Shown in pieces: positions 1-8,411 of a stretch of DNA of 64,000 nucleotides. Below the pieces are notes generated by a model. The model was given only the letters and a program-made list of their open reading frames with translations, did no database searches and was not told the DNA's origin. The DNA lies in the NCBI GenBank assembly GCA_027493615.1, contig JAOSKK010000012.1:434001-498000 (forward strand), read 5' to 3'. Every line of letters begins with the position of its first letter. Positions within the stretch are counted from its first letter, which is position 1. The position numbers and the translations under genes are program-made. Source of the DNA: Verrucomicrobiota bacterium. Lineage in GTDB: Bacteria > Verrucomicrobiota > Verrucomicrobiia > Limisphaerales > J093.

Positions 1-493
1 TGCCAGGGGTGATGTCATCGGGCCGCACGACGCCGCGGAGGACGATGGTCTGTTGCTCGCCGGAGAAGGCGGACTCGCGGGTCCCTTCGATCACCAGGTT
101 GCGATTGGGGAGGACGTCGATGACGCGGACGCCGAAGCGGGCCACGATGGCTTCGGAGCTGTTGATGGTGCCGCCGCCGTTGAAGGCGTTTTCGGAGGAG
201 TACTTGAGGGCGGGCATCTGGCCGCCCTTGGTGAGGGCGCCGCTGGCGGCGGGGCTGTAGAAGAAGGTGGCGATGCTGGCGTCCATGCCGGAGCTCTTCT
301 CGGTCTTGGTGTTCTTCTTCTTGGAGGCGGAGTTGTTCTCCTGGACGATGACGGTGAGGATGTCGCCGATGTGGACGGCCCGTTTGTCGGCGAACATGGG
401 CCGCGCGATGTCGTCCTGCCAGAGGGACTCGGCATGGAGGCGGGAAGAGGGGAGAAGGCAAGCGAAGGCGAGGAAGAGAGTGGAGAGCGCCAC
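1..493 (-). CDS. flgH: Flagellar L-ring protein FlgH (3' end outside the window)
   Basis: FlgH forms the outer-membrane L ring around the flagellar rod. The minus-strand frame reads a hydrophobic signal peptide, then HAESLWQDD, a block beginning VHIGDILTVIVQENNSASKK, and RVIDVLPNRNLVIEGTRE followed by VLRGVVRPDDITPG, which is the core of the FlgH family. The product is cut by the window edge near the end of that core. The GTG at 493 is the best start because it leads straight into the signal peptide, but the frame stays open upstream and no clear ribosome binding site is visible. A cysteine (AFAC) could be a lipidation site although the lipobox is not ideal. It is the last visible gene of the cluster; flgI would be expected next. 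Confidence 0.85.
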   Translation of the reverse strand, partial: MALSTLFLAFACLLPSSRLHAESLWQDDIARPMFADKRAVHIGDILTVIVQENNSASKKKNTKTEKSSGMDASIATFFYSPAASGALTKGGQMPALKYSSENAFNGGGTINSSEAIVARFGVRVIDVLPNRNLVIEGTRESAFSGEQQTIVLRGVVRPDDITPG

Positions 494-923
494 GGTTGTT
501 CCGGACGTGGTTCGCCGGCCGGAGGTCGGGGGGGCGAAGGGCGAGGGGCGAAGCTCAACGTTCAAAGCGCGAAGCTCAAGGGAAGCGTCCAGTTCCGGCC
601 GGACCTGCCCAGGGGCTCTGAACCGCGGAGGGTGCAGGCTGGAAGCCCGCACCACCGGTGCATGGAGAGTTCCAAGGTTCAACGGGGTCGAACGGGCGCG
701 GGTTTTGCCAGCCTGGCAGGCGGCACAGGCGGGAGGGGGGAGTGGCTTGGTTTCCTTTGGCCCGTTGGGGAGGGACGGTGCAGGCGGGACGCCCGCACCA
801 CAGGTTCATGACAGGCGCGGTTGACGATGACGCCATGTCAGGGGCCCATGAACCGACCCGGACGGATGCCCTTCTGCATTCTGCATTCTTCCTTCTGAAT
901 TCCGGTTCATGGAGGGTCGGGGA
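494..923. repeat. Gap between flgA and flgH filled with palindromic repeats
   Basis: No convincing gene here. The gap holds two copies of the GCAGGC..GCCTGC palindrome family (about 631-655 and 777-808), the associated arm resembling GGAAGCGTCC..CCGGCCGGACCTG (about 583-615), and a hairpin built on CATGAACCG (848-856) and CGGTTCATGG (903-912). Open frames crossing it (for example those containing CRLEARTTG-like strings) are translations of the repeat. Confidence 0.75.
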
Positions 924-1884
924 TCAGATGCCGAGGAGGATGGTGTTCTCATCTTGGACTTTGCCTTTGAGTTCGCGACGGGAGGCGGGGTTGCGGAGGC
1001 GGATGATCTGGCCGGGGGCACCGTCTTCGAGGACTTCGACACGGAGGACGAGGCTGAGGGCGCCGTCTTCGAGCAGGGCGTCGGCGGTCTGGCCGCGGCG
1101 GACGACGGGGCGGAGGCGGAGGTGGCGTTGATAGAGGGTGGCGCCGGCGGTGAGGTTCTCGGTGAATTCGAGGCCGGTTTCGTCGCCGCTGAGGCTGGCG
1201 AGCGGTTCACGGAGGGTGAGGACATCGCGGCGTTCGCGGGCGAGGGCGGTCGGGTCGAAGGGGTGACCGCGACGGAGAGCGGTGCGGGTGATCCAGACCT
1301 CGCGCCAGATGCGGAGCTGGAGGAGGACTTGCCAGGTGCCGACGCTTTCGTCGCCGGTGAGGAGTTCGAGGCGGACGAGGAGGAGGGGGGCTGAGGCCGC
1401 TGGCGGGGACGTCGAGGAGGCGGAGGGAAAGGGGATCATCCGGGACCTGAACAGGGGTCCAGGGCGGGCGAGGCGGGAGGTCGAGGTCGCCGCGGTCGGC
1501 CACCCAGCCGGACTGGAGGGCGGCGAGGAGGAGGTCGCGGACTTCGGCTTCGCCGAGCGGACGGGTGCGGCGGGTGATGCGGATGCGGTCGGCCCCGGAC
1601 CAGTTGGTGACCGTGAGGCCGAGGTCGGGATGGGCGAGGAGTTCCTGGACGCGGGTGCGGGTGAGGACGAGCGGGGGTGCCGGGGGCGGGAGCGGGGAGG
1701 AGGCGGAGATGGGGAGGGAACCGCCGTCGGGGTGCCGGGCGATCTGGGAGAAGAAGACGCCCTCGCGATCCACCTGGATTTCGGTGAGGAGCACCGCTCC
1801 AGAAAGGCCGGCGTCCGTGGCTGGGTCGGCGAGAACCCGAGTCAGGGCGACGCACAGGATCGCGAGGGCGTTGGGGGGACGCAT
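924..1884 (-). CDS. flgA: Flagellar P-ring assembly chaperone FlgA (frame broken once)
   Basis: FlgA is the periplasmic chaperone for P-ring (FlgI) assembly. The N-terminal part has a signal peptide (MRPPNALAILCVALTRVLA) and an extended N-terminal domain. The C-terminal part, in another frame, carries the SAF-type domain with REPLASLSGDETGLEFTENL and ends in RNPASRRELKGKVQDENTI. The two parts join at a run of six G near 1385-1390, so the gene is complete apart from a one-base shift there. Length of about 320 residues suits the longer FlgA type. It follows flgG by 8 bp. The repeat-filled gap before flgH may reduce translational coupling with that gene. Confidence 0.85.
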
Positions 1885-1892
1885 GGCGGGAT

Positions 1893-2675
1893 TTACCGGC
1901 GGAGGTTAGCGCTGAGGCGCAAATTTTCGTCGGCGGCCTGGATGGACTTGGAGTTCACCTCGTAGGCGCGCTGGGCCATGATGAGTTTGACCATTTCCTC
2001 GACGACTTTGACGTTGGACATTTCGAGGTAGCCCTGTTCGAGGGTACCGAAGCCGTTTTCGCCGGGGTTACCGAGCTCGGCCTGACCGGAGGATTGGGTT
2101 TCCTGGTAGAGGTTGCGGCCGATACTTTCGAGACCGGCGGGGTTGATGAAGCGGGCGAGCTGGAGCTGGAAATCGGTGTTGCCGTTGGCGCCGAAGAGGG
2201 TGACGTAGCCGGTGCCGGAGATGGTGATGTTGGTGGTGCCGGCGGGGACGGGCTGGAAGCCGCTGAGGACGGTGAGGCCTTCGCTGGTCTTGACGGTGCC
2301 GTCGGGGCCGATCTTGAAGGCGCCGGCGCGGGTGTAGGCGCGGGAGCCGTCGGGGAGCTGGACCTCGAAGAAGCCATCGCCGTTGACGGCGACGTCCATG
2401 CGCTCGCCGGTCTGGGTGAGTTCGCCGGTGGTGAAGACGCGGGACGTGGCAGCGGCGCGGGAACCGTGGCCGACCTGGACGCCGGTGGGCAACTGGTTGC
2501 CGGCGCCCTGCTGGGCTCCGGCGGCGCTGGTGGTCTGGTAGAGGAGGTCCTGGAACTCGATCTTGCTCTTCTTGAAGCCGGTGGTGTTGACGTTGGCGAG
2601 GTTGTTCGCGATGACGTCCATGTTCATCTGCTGCGCTTCCATGCCGGAGGCGGAGGAATAAAGGGCGCGGAGCAT
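1893..2675 (-). CDS. flgG: Distal rod protein FlgG
   Basis: FlgG polymerises into the distal rod. The intact 260-residue product starts MLRALYSSASGMEAQQMNMD, has the N-terminal rod motif NNLANVNTTGFKKSKIEFQD and the C-terminal motif GYLEMSNVKVVEEMVKLI followed by AQRAYEVNSKSIQAADE, all diagnostic of FlgG rather than FlgF or FlgE. Length matches the family. It is one of the few flagellar genes here with no frame disruption. The start is fixed by the conserved N-terminus and lies 15 bp from the flgF stop. Confidence 0.97.
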   Translation of the reverse strand: MLRALYSSASGMEAQQMNMDVIANNLANVNTTGFKKSKIEFQDLLYQTTSAAGAQQGAGNQLPTGVQVGHGSRAAATSRVFTTGELTQTGERMDVAVNGDGFFEVQLPDGSRAYTRAGAFKIGPDGTVKTSEGLTVLSGFQPVPAGTTNITISGTGYVTLFGANGNTDFQLQLARFINPAGLESIGRNLYQETQSSGQAELGNPGENGFGTLEQGYLEMSNVKVVEEMVKLIMAQRAYEVNSKSIQAADENLRLSANLRR

Positions 2676-2690
2676 AAGGGGGCGGGGTGG

Positions 2691-3430
2691 CTAGTTGGGG
2701 TTGCCGACCTCGGCGATGAGGCGGGCGAGGCGTTCATCCTGGGCCTGAATGATCTTTCTGGTTGGCCTCGAAGAGGCGGGAGGAGGTGATCAGATCGGCC
2801 ATTTCGCTGACGGTCGAGGCGTTGGAGGCTTCGAGGTACCCCCTGACGGACGGTGCAGCCGTTGGCGGGCAACGTACGGAGGGCGGGGTCCGCGGCGAGG
2901 AAGAGGCCGCCGCCGATGGCGGTCAGGCGGGTGGGGTCGTTGAAATCGACGAGCTTCAGCGCGCCGCGCAACTCCTCGCCCTGGGCGACGTCGCCGCCGG
3001 GGGAGACGGAGAGCGGGGCCGCGTTGTCGGGGTCGATCTGGAGGGGGCCTTCGGTGCCGGCGACGAGATAGCCCTGTTTGGTGACGAGCTGGCCCTGGGG
3101 TTGAAATGGAACTCGCCGTCGGGGTGTAGCCGCGGGCGCCGTTGGGGAGGGTCACCTCGAAGAAGCCGGGTCCCTGGAGGGCGAGGTCGGTGGGGGCGCG
3201 GGTTTGAGTTCGCCGGCGCGAAGTCGGTGGTGGCACCGAGGGTGGGCAGGGAGAATCGGCGGGCGGATCGGCGGGGAAAGGCTCATGAGGCCGGCTTGGA
3301 CGGAGGAAAACGTAAGGTGTTGACGCTTGAAGCCGGGCACGGCGCTGGACGCGAGGTTTTCCGCGATCAGCTCCTGCCAGCGGGCGGTGGCCTTCATGCC
3401 GGCGGCGGCCTGGTAGAGGCTCACGTTCAT
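2691..3430 (-). CDS. flgF: Proximal rod protein FlgF (several frame breaks)
   Basis: The start reads MNVSLYQAAAGMKATARWQE and continues IAENLASSAVPGFKRQ, a FlgF-type N-terminus. In another frame follows APTDLALQGPGFFEVTLPNG, then a frame with LKLVDFNDPTRLTAIGGGLF, and finally a segment equivalent to the rod C-terminus ending at a TAG at 2691-2693. About four or five frame changes are needed (near 3270, 3205, 3110, 2860 and 2770), most at G or C runs. Reassembled, the product is about 246 residues, normal for FlgF. Either this copy is a pseudogene or the sequence contains indels. The intact neighbours flgG and fliE argue for indels. Confidence 0.75.
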
Positions 3431-3820
3431 GGGGGACGGCAGAAGCACCGGGTGTGCCATGGGTGGAAAGCCCTGGAAAACCGGGGTTCCGAAAGGTGTG
3501 GGGCGGGTGGGGAATGGCAAAAGGTGCCCGGCGGGGATGCAGGAATTGCCCTGGGTGGCTCGTGCGTTCTTGGGTTGCCCTTTCAGGGCAGGGGATTCGT
3601 GCGGGCGGGGTCCGCGGGCGATGCCCGCGGCTACGATGGTTCCGGATGGGGGCCTGCGGACGGCGGGTGGAGAGACCGGGAACCGGCGATTCGATTCCTT
3701 CTCTTGCTCGTGCTCTTGCTCTTGCCAGTGCTATCCCGGGGAGGAGGAGCAAGAGCAAGAGCAGGAGCAAGAGCAAGAGGAAGACCGCCGGGGCACGGAG
3801 AGTGCCGAGGAGGGGGCGGA
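3431..3820. repeat. Gap with a hexanucleotide GCAAGA inverted repeat
   Basis: No gene supported. At 3700-3725 the sequence is a run of CTCTTG/CTCGTG units and at 3749-3779 its complement, GCAAGA/GCAGGA units, separated by about 23 bases. Transcribed RNA would fold into a long hairpin of near-perfect repeats. Frames crossing it give long leucine or serine/lysine runs, which are artefacts. At about 3600-3640 there is also a short GC palindrome around CCGCGGGCGATGCCCGCGG. Confidence 0.7.
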
Positions 3821-4093
3821 TCAGGAGGTGCAGAGGAGTTCGTGGATGGCGCCGCAGGGGCAACGGAGGGTGATGCGGGTGATGCGTTCGCCATCGCGTT
3901 CGAGGGTGAGCTGGGGTTCGGGGGGGGGGCGATCGGGGGTGGGGGGAGCGGCGGAAGGGTGAAGGGGGTATTGGCCGGGGCCGGCGGCGCAGCGGGAAGA
4001 ACGCCCTGGGGCAGGACCGCAATTCCGGAGAGGTTGGTGGGTACCGCGCGGGGTGACGCGGGTGCGGGAGAAGGGGATGAAAGGCTCGCTCAT
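3821..4093 (-). CDS. Small conserved-looking protein with a CPCG motif, motB-coupled
   Basis: Ninety codons beginning MSEPFIPFSRTRVTPRGTHQ and ending with a compact beta-like segment, QLTLERDGERITRITLRCPC then GAIHELLCTS. The CPCG pair plus a late Cys could bind a metal or form a small rubredoxin-like knuckle. The middle is proline-rich. Its ATG (4093-4091) overlaps the inferred motB stop as TGATG, a strong sign of translational coupling within the flagellar operon. I do not recognise a named family; small proteins of this type occur in flagellar clusters but no function is assigned here. Confidence 0.6.
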   Translation of the reverse strand: MSEPFIPFSRTRVTPRGTHQPLRNCGPAPGRSSRCAAGPGQYPLHPSAAPPTPDRPPPEPQLTLERDGERITRITLRCPCGAIHELLCTS

Positions 4094-4853
4094 CAGAGGG
4101 TGGCCGCGGCCTGGGGTTGTCGGCGTGGGTGTCGAGGCGCTGGGGCGGGCGGACGCGGAGGAGGACGGTGACGCGGCGGTTGGATTCGTCGGTGGGACTG
4201 AGGTCGGCCATGGGCTGGGAATCGCCGAGGCCAGAGACGCGGAAGACCTGCGGGGGAACGCCGTGGCGGAGGAGTTCGCGGCGGGCGGCGTTGGCGCGGT
4301 CGGCGGAGAGTTCCCAGGGGGTGTAGTCAGGCCGCGGGAGGCGGGTGCCGGCTTCGGTGTGGCCTTCGAGGTCGACGAGGAAGTTGGGGTAGCGGGTGAC
4401 GACCCAGGCCATGGTGGAGAAGACCCAGCTTCCATAAGGGGTGAACCGGGTGGAGTCGGGTTCGAAAACGGGGCGATGGGAGCGGTCGAAGACGTGGATG
4501 CGGAGGCCGTCGGAGGAGACCTCGAGTTTGACGGTGTGCTGGTCCTCAGGATGGCTCTGGAGGAAGCGGGCAAGGTCTTCGGTGACGCGGCGGAGGAGTT
4601 CGAGCTGGACGGCGGAGGGGGAGTCGAAGTTGCCGCGTTGCTGGTGGGTGGCGTGGGCGTCCTTGTTGGGGATGATGCCGACGGACTCCTTGGTGAGGGA
4701 GGCGAAGGGGTTCTTGAAGGCGCGTTCGATGGCTTCCTTGATCTTGGTGTCCTGGGCCGTGAGCCAGAGGACGAGGAAGAGGGCCATCATGGTGGTGGTG
4801 AAGTCGGCGTAGGCGACCTTCCAGGAACCGCCGTGATGTCCGTGCTTGGCCAT
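4093..4853 (-). CDS. motB: Flagellar stator protein MotB (C-terminal frame shift)
   Basis: MotB anchors the stator to peptidoglycan. The start reads MAKHGHHGGSWKVAYADFTT, with one transmembrane helix (MMALFLVLWLTAQ) carrying the motor-aspartate region near the ADF motif. The OmpA-like domain is visible as VDLEGHTEAGTRL, ELSADRANAARREL and GLGDSQPMADLSPTDESNRR. The frame then runs open for hundreds of codons with no family similarity, so the true stop has been lost by an indel shortly after RVTVLLRVRPPQRL. I place the end at the TGA (4095-4093) that overlaps the next ATG. It lies 18 bp after motA, the usual motAB pair. Confidence 0.85.
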
Positions 4854-4871
4854 GCGGGGACGGGGAGCGGG

Positions 4872-5744
4872 CTATTGCTTGGCGGGTGAGGACAGGGTCT
4901 TGAGCAGGGCCTCGAGTTCGTCGGCGGTGGGGCAGAGCTCGGGGCTGAGGCTGCGGCGGCCGAACTCGATGGCCATGAGCGGGGCGACGCCGGTGGCGAA
5001 GCCGGCGACGCATTCGGTGATGCAGCGGAAGAAGGCGAGGCGGGTGGTGTTGAGGAACTCGAGGTTGACGGCGAGGGGGGGCCAGGAAGCCGTAGGCGAG
5101 GAAGATGCCGAGGAAGGTGCCGACGAGGGCGGCGCCGACCTTCATGCCGATGGCTTCGATGGGGCCAGCGATGGCCTGCATGGTGATGACGATGCCCAAG
5201 ACGGCGGCGACGATGCCGAAGCCGGGGAGGGCGTCGGCGGTGCGGGTGAGGACGCTGACCGGGGCGTGGGCTTCTTCCTCCATGCGTTCGAGTTCGACCG
5301 CGAGCAGGTGACGGAGCTGGTCGGGTTTGATGCGGCCGTCGATGATGGGGCGGAGGCCGCTGCAGACGAACTCGACGGCGGGCTGGTTCTGGAGGAAGCC
5401 GGGGTAGCGCTGAAAGATGGAGCTGGTCTGGGGGGCGAGCATGTGTTCTTCAAGGGCGACCATGCCGTTGCGGCGGCCAAGCATGAACAGTTCGTAGAGG
5501 GCCTTGAAGAGTTCCTCATAGGCGGCCCGGCCGTAGGGGCTGCCGCGAAAGGAGCGGAGGACCTGCTTGAACAGGTCGGTGAGGATCTTGCGCGGGGCCA
5601 TGATGATCATGGCGCCGAGCGCGGCTCCGCCGATGATGAGGAGTTCGGAGAGGTGCAGCAGGTTGCCGATGTTGCCGCCGCTCATGGTGAAGCCGCCGGC
5701 GACAGAGGCGAGGACGATGAAGGCGCCGGGAGGAGGATGATCAT
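4872..5744 (-). CDS. motA: Flagellar stator protein MotA (two frame breaks)
   Basis: MotA forms the ion channel of the stator. The core MSGGNIGNLLHLSELLIIGG, LKQVLRSFRGSPYGR-like cytoplasmic loop and FGIVAAVLGIVITMQAIAGP are clear. The true start is the ATG at 5744 (MIILLP..), 59 bases upstream of the internal M; one base is missing near 5733, where the frame of VLASVAGGFTMSGG joins. A second break sits in a run of seven G at about 5075-5081, after which the C-terminal helices (FRCITECVAGFATG and so on) continue in another frame to a TAG at 4872. About 290 residues. The start overlaps the fliA stop as ATGA. Confidence 0.88.
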
Positions 5745-6708
5745 GGGGAGGAAGGTGCCGGGAGGGCGGGCTTCGTGGCGCTCGATGAAGCCGCGAATGG
5801 CAAGGACGGCGGCGGAGTGGATCTGGGAGATGCGGGATTCGGTGAGGCCGAAGACGGCGGCGATCTCCTTGAGGCGGAGGTCTTCGACGTAATAGAGGGC
5901 CAGCACCTTGCGCTGCACCTCAGGGAGCTTCTGGAGGAAACGCTGGACGAGTGCGATGAGCTCCTGACGCACGACCGCGTCGCGGGGATTTCCTGGGAAT
6001 CGTCGGGGACCGATTCGTGGACGCTGGCGAGGTCGTGGCCTTCGGGGTGCAACTGGCTGTCCAGATGGACGAAGGTGGCGGGGCGGACCTCTTCGAGGAG
6101 CTGACGGTAATCGGCGAGGGAGAGGTTGAGTGCCCGGGCGATTTCGTGGTCATCGGGGACGCGGCCGGTCTGCTGTTCGAGGGCGGCGAGGGAGTGGCGG
6201 AGTTTGCGGGCCTTGTCGTGGACGGAACGAGGGACCCAATCCATGCGGCGAAGTTCATCGAGGACCGCACCGCGGATCCGGATGCGGGCGAAGGTTTCGG
6301 AAGGAGGCGCGGTTGCCGGGTTGGTAGGTGCGGAGGGCCTGGAGCAGGCCGATGACGCCGGCGCTGTGGAGGTCGTCGAGGGAGACGTGGGCGGGAGGGT
6401 GATGGCGATGCGGCCGACGACGGTCTTGACGAGGGGAAGGTATTGCTGGACGAGCTGGCCTTCGGTCTCGGTATCGGGTGCGTGGTGGTAGCGGTGCCAG
6501 AGATCGGGGTAGGAGCAGGCGGGTCGCCGTTCAGCGGGGCTGGAGGTTGCTGCGAGTACGCTGGTGGGATGGGGTTGGGTGGCCTGGAGGGCGACGGCAG
6601 ACAGGCTGGACCGGGACGAGGTGGCGGGCGGGGCGCCGCCACAGCACCCGGGGCGGGGTGCGGTCCCCAATGTAAGGGTGGCCGGGGGTGGGAGGCGGTC
6701 GGGTTCAT
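5741..6708 (-). CDS. fliA: Flagellar sigma factor FliA (sigma-28; several frame breaks)
   Basis: FliA directs RNA polymerase to late flagellar promoters. Visible blocks are region 1.2/2 (YPDLWHRYHH, EGQLVQQYLPLVKTVVGRIA), FETFARIRIRGAVLDELRRM followed by DWVPRSVHDKARKL, region 3 (RVPDDHEIARALNLSLADYR) and region 4 in another frame (VRQELIALVQRFLQKLPEVQ, LYYVEDLRLKEIAAVFGLTE, SRISQIHSAAV). Breaks fall near 6390, 6305, 5985 and 5755. The ATG at 6708 overlaps the stop of the preceding 82-codon ORF; about 70 poorly conserved residues precede region 2, so a later start is possible. It likely serves the sigma-28-like site upstream of fliD. Confidence 0.88.
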
Positions 6709-6953
6709 GGCTTAGTGGCGGGGAGGTTGCGCGAGTCTTTGCGTTGGGCCATGAGGGCGACCCAGCGTTCGTGCTGGGCCTGACGCAGGCAAAGGACCCA
6801 GCGTTGACCCCACCAGCGGAGGAGGACGCCCAGGACCAGGGCGCCAAGGGTGGAGCGCCAGAGGATGGTGGCCCAGTCGCACTGGTTCCCCATTCCCAGG
6901 AGAACCCCGGCGAGGAACCCGACCATCGCGCCGAGGAGCATCAGCAGTTTCAT
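6705..6953 (-). CDS. Small two-helix membrane protein between flhF and fliA
   Basis: Eighty-two codons, starting MKLLMLLGAMVGFLAGVLLG, with two probable transmembrane helices (residues about 3-22 and 32-50) and a basic C-terminal tail (RWVALMAQRKDSRNLPATKP). The reading frame is intact and its TGA overlaps the fliA ATG (ATGA), so it is almost certainly translated in the operon. No family is recognised. The position between flhF and fliA, where many genomes carry flhG, makes a membrane role in flagellar placement or regulation conceivable, but nothing in the sequence shows it. Confidence 0.65.
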   Translation of the reverse strand: MKLLMLLGAMVGFLAGVLLGMGNQCDWATILWRSTLGALVLGVLLRWWGQRWVLCLRQAQHERWVALMAQRKDSRNLPATKP

Positions 6954-7032
6954 CGTCGTCAGATCCGATCCATCGGTGGCTCAGCAGGCGGGTTGCCAAG
7001 CGCGTTGGCGCAGCGGAAGTGCGCGAAAACGG

Positions 7033-8404
7033 TCAACTGGGCTCGAAAAGCGCGGGGCTGAGCAGATCGGGTCGGGCGGGGAGGAAGCGGCCTGGAATAT
7101 TTTGCCCGGCGCTCAGGAAGCGGAGGGGACAATTTGTGCCGAGCACCAGATTCCAGAGTTTGCCCCATGCGGGTTCCTCATCAAGGTGAGTGAGGATGAG
7201 GTCGAGGCCGGGGAAGGTGGCGAAGGCGCGGGCCTGGGCGAGGAGGAGGGGGACGGGTGTAGGCGGCATTGAGAACGAGATGGACGGAGGGGTTGGGAGG
7301 GTGGCCAGGAGCTTGGTGAGATGGTCGAGCGCGCCGGGGTCGTGGAAGTCGGTGCCGGGAATATCGACGAAGCTGATGAGGGGTGGGGCGCCGGCCGTTC
7401 CAGCTTCGCTCGACAGGGACGTTGAGGATCTCGCCGTAGAGGCTGACGAGTTCGGCGGTATTGGGGGCGCGGGCGTCGAGGCGCCAGGCGCGGGCGGTCT
7501 GGCCTTCGACGAGCACGGTTTGGGCGAGCCACTTGCAGAGGACGGTGGACTTGCCGGAGCCCGGCGGGCCGATGAAGACGTGGAGAGGCGGGGGCCGGCG
7601 GGAGGGCGGCAGGGCGGGGCGCCAGAGCTGGCGGAAGGCGGAACGCGCGAGGGTGAGTTCGTGGGCCAGGGAGGGGGGAGGTAATCGATCGGGTCCGTGG
7701 AGGCGCTGGATGGTTTCGAGGACGCGCTGGACGTGAAGGGGGTGAGAGGCCAAGGCGGTGAAGGACGCTGGCGACGCGCCACGGGCTGGGGCCCTCAGGA
7801 TCGAGCGGGGCAGCGGGATCGGTGGGGGTGCGAAGTCGGCGACGGGGGAGGTCGGTGGGAAGGGGGCGGCGTTGGCGAGAGTATAGCGTTGGATGGCGTT
7901 GTGGGGACTGGTACGAAGGTGGGAGGGGCGACCGGGCAAGGCGGAATCCGGGGGTGCAGGCGGGACGCCCGCACCACAAAGGTTGTCGGAACCAGCCAGC
8001 GGGACGGCCGCAGCGCAAGAATCGTCGGAACAAGCAGGCGAGACGCCTGCACCACAGGCGATGTCAGAACCAGGAGGCGGGAGGCCGACGCCCGCGGGGC
8101 GGTCGAGGGCCGCCTGGTCGCTTCGGGTCGGGTCAGAGGTCAGGGACCGTGGAGACTGCAGGCGGGACGCCTGCACCGCCGGTTCACGGGGAGGTGGGGC
8201 GTGATCGGGGAGGCAGGCGACGACTTCGATCTGGGGTTTGAGCCAGAGCTTGGACAAGCCGCGGCCGGCGACACGGCGGATGTTGAGGAGGACGGCGTCG
8301 GGGCCGAGGGTGGCGCGGATCTGGGAGACGGCGGAGGCGATGTTGGTGGCGGTGAAGGCGACGCCGTGGGGGTGGGCCTGAGGGAGGGAGGCGGTGGCAC
8401 TCAT
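7033..8404 (-). CDS. flhF: Flagellar SRP-like GTPase FlhF (three frame breaks, repeat-expanded linker)
   Basis: FlhF is the SRP-family GTPase that sets the site of flagellar assembly. The N-terminal B domain (MSATASLPQAHPHGVAFTAT, IRATLGPDAVLLNIRRV) is followed by a long proline/alanine linker, then the NG domain with P-loop FIGPPGSGKSTVLCKWLAQ. Later motifs are spread over frames: FVDIPGTDFHDPGALDHLTK (the DTAG region), VLNAAYT, and LDLILTHLDEEPAWGKLWNL near the T-x-x-D motif. Breaks lie near 7400, 7300 and 7255. The linker contains three tandem 13-residue units and a further unit derived from the dispersed palindromic repeat. No FlhG partner is in the window. Confidence 0.9.
7956..8072. repeat. 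Three tandem 39-bp units inside flhF, built on the intergenic palindrome
   Basis: Units lie at 7956-7994, 7995-8033 and 8034-8072. Each begins GCAGGCG/GCCAGCG, runs through GGGACGC or GAGACGC, and ends TCGGAACCA/TCAGAACCA. On the coding strand they encode GSDNLCGAGVPPA, CSDDSCAAAVPLA and GSDIACGAGVSPA-like 13-residue repeats, so the unit length keeps the frame. The core of each is the same palindrome that fills intergenic gaps elsewhere in this window. A fourth, non-tandem copy follows at about 8157-8190. Confidence 0.85.
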
Positions 8405-8411
8405 GAGTCAG

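Noticed and set aside
53-811. Plus-strand open frames rich in Gly/Glu/Asp opposite the flagellar genes
   Set aside because: They are the complementary-strand shadow of GC-rich codons; none resembles a protein family, and the minus frames contain conserved flagellar motifs.
2790-4853. A 687-codon open frame spanning motB, the CPCG gene and flgF
   Set aside because: Only its first third is MotB-like. The rest is low-complexity Arg/Pro/His sequence read across other genes, open only because of the high GC content and a lost motB stop.
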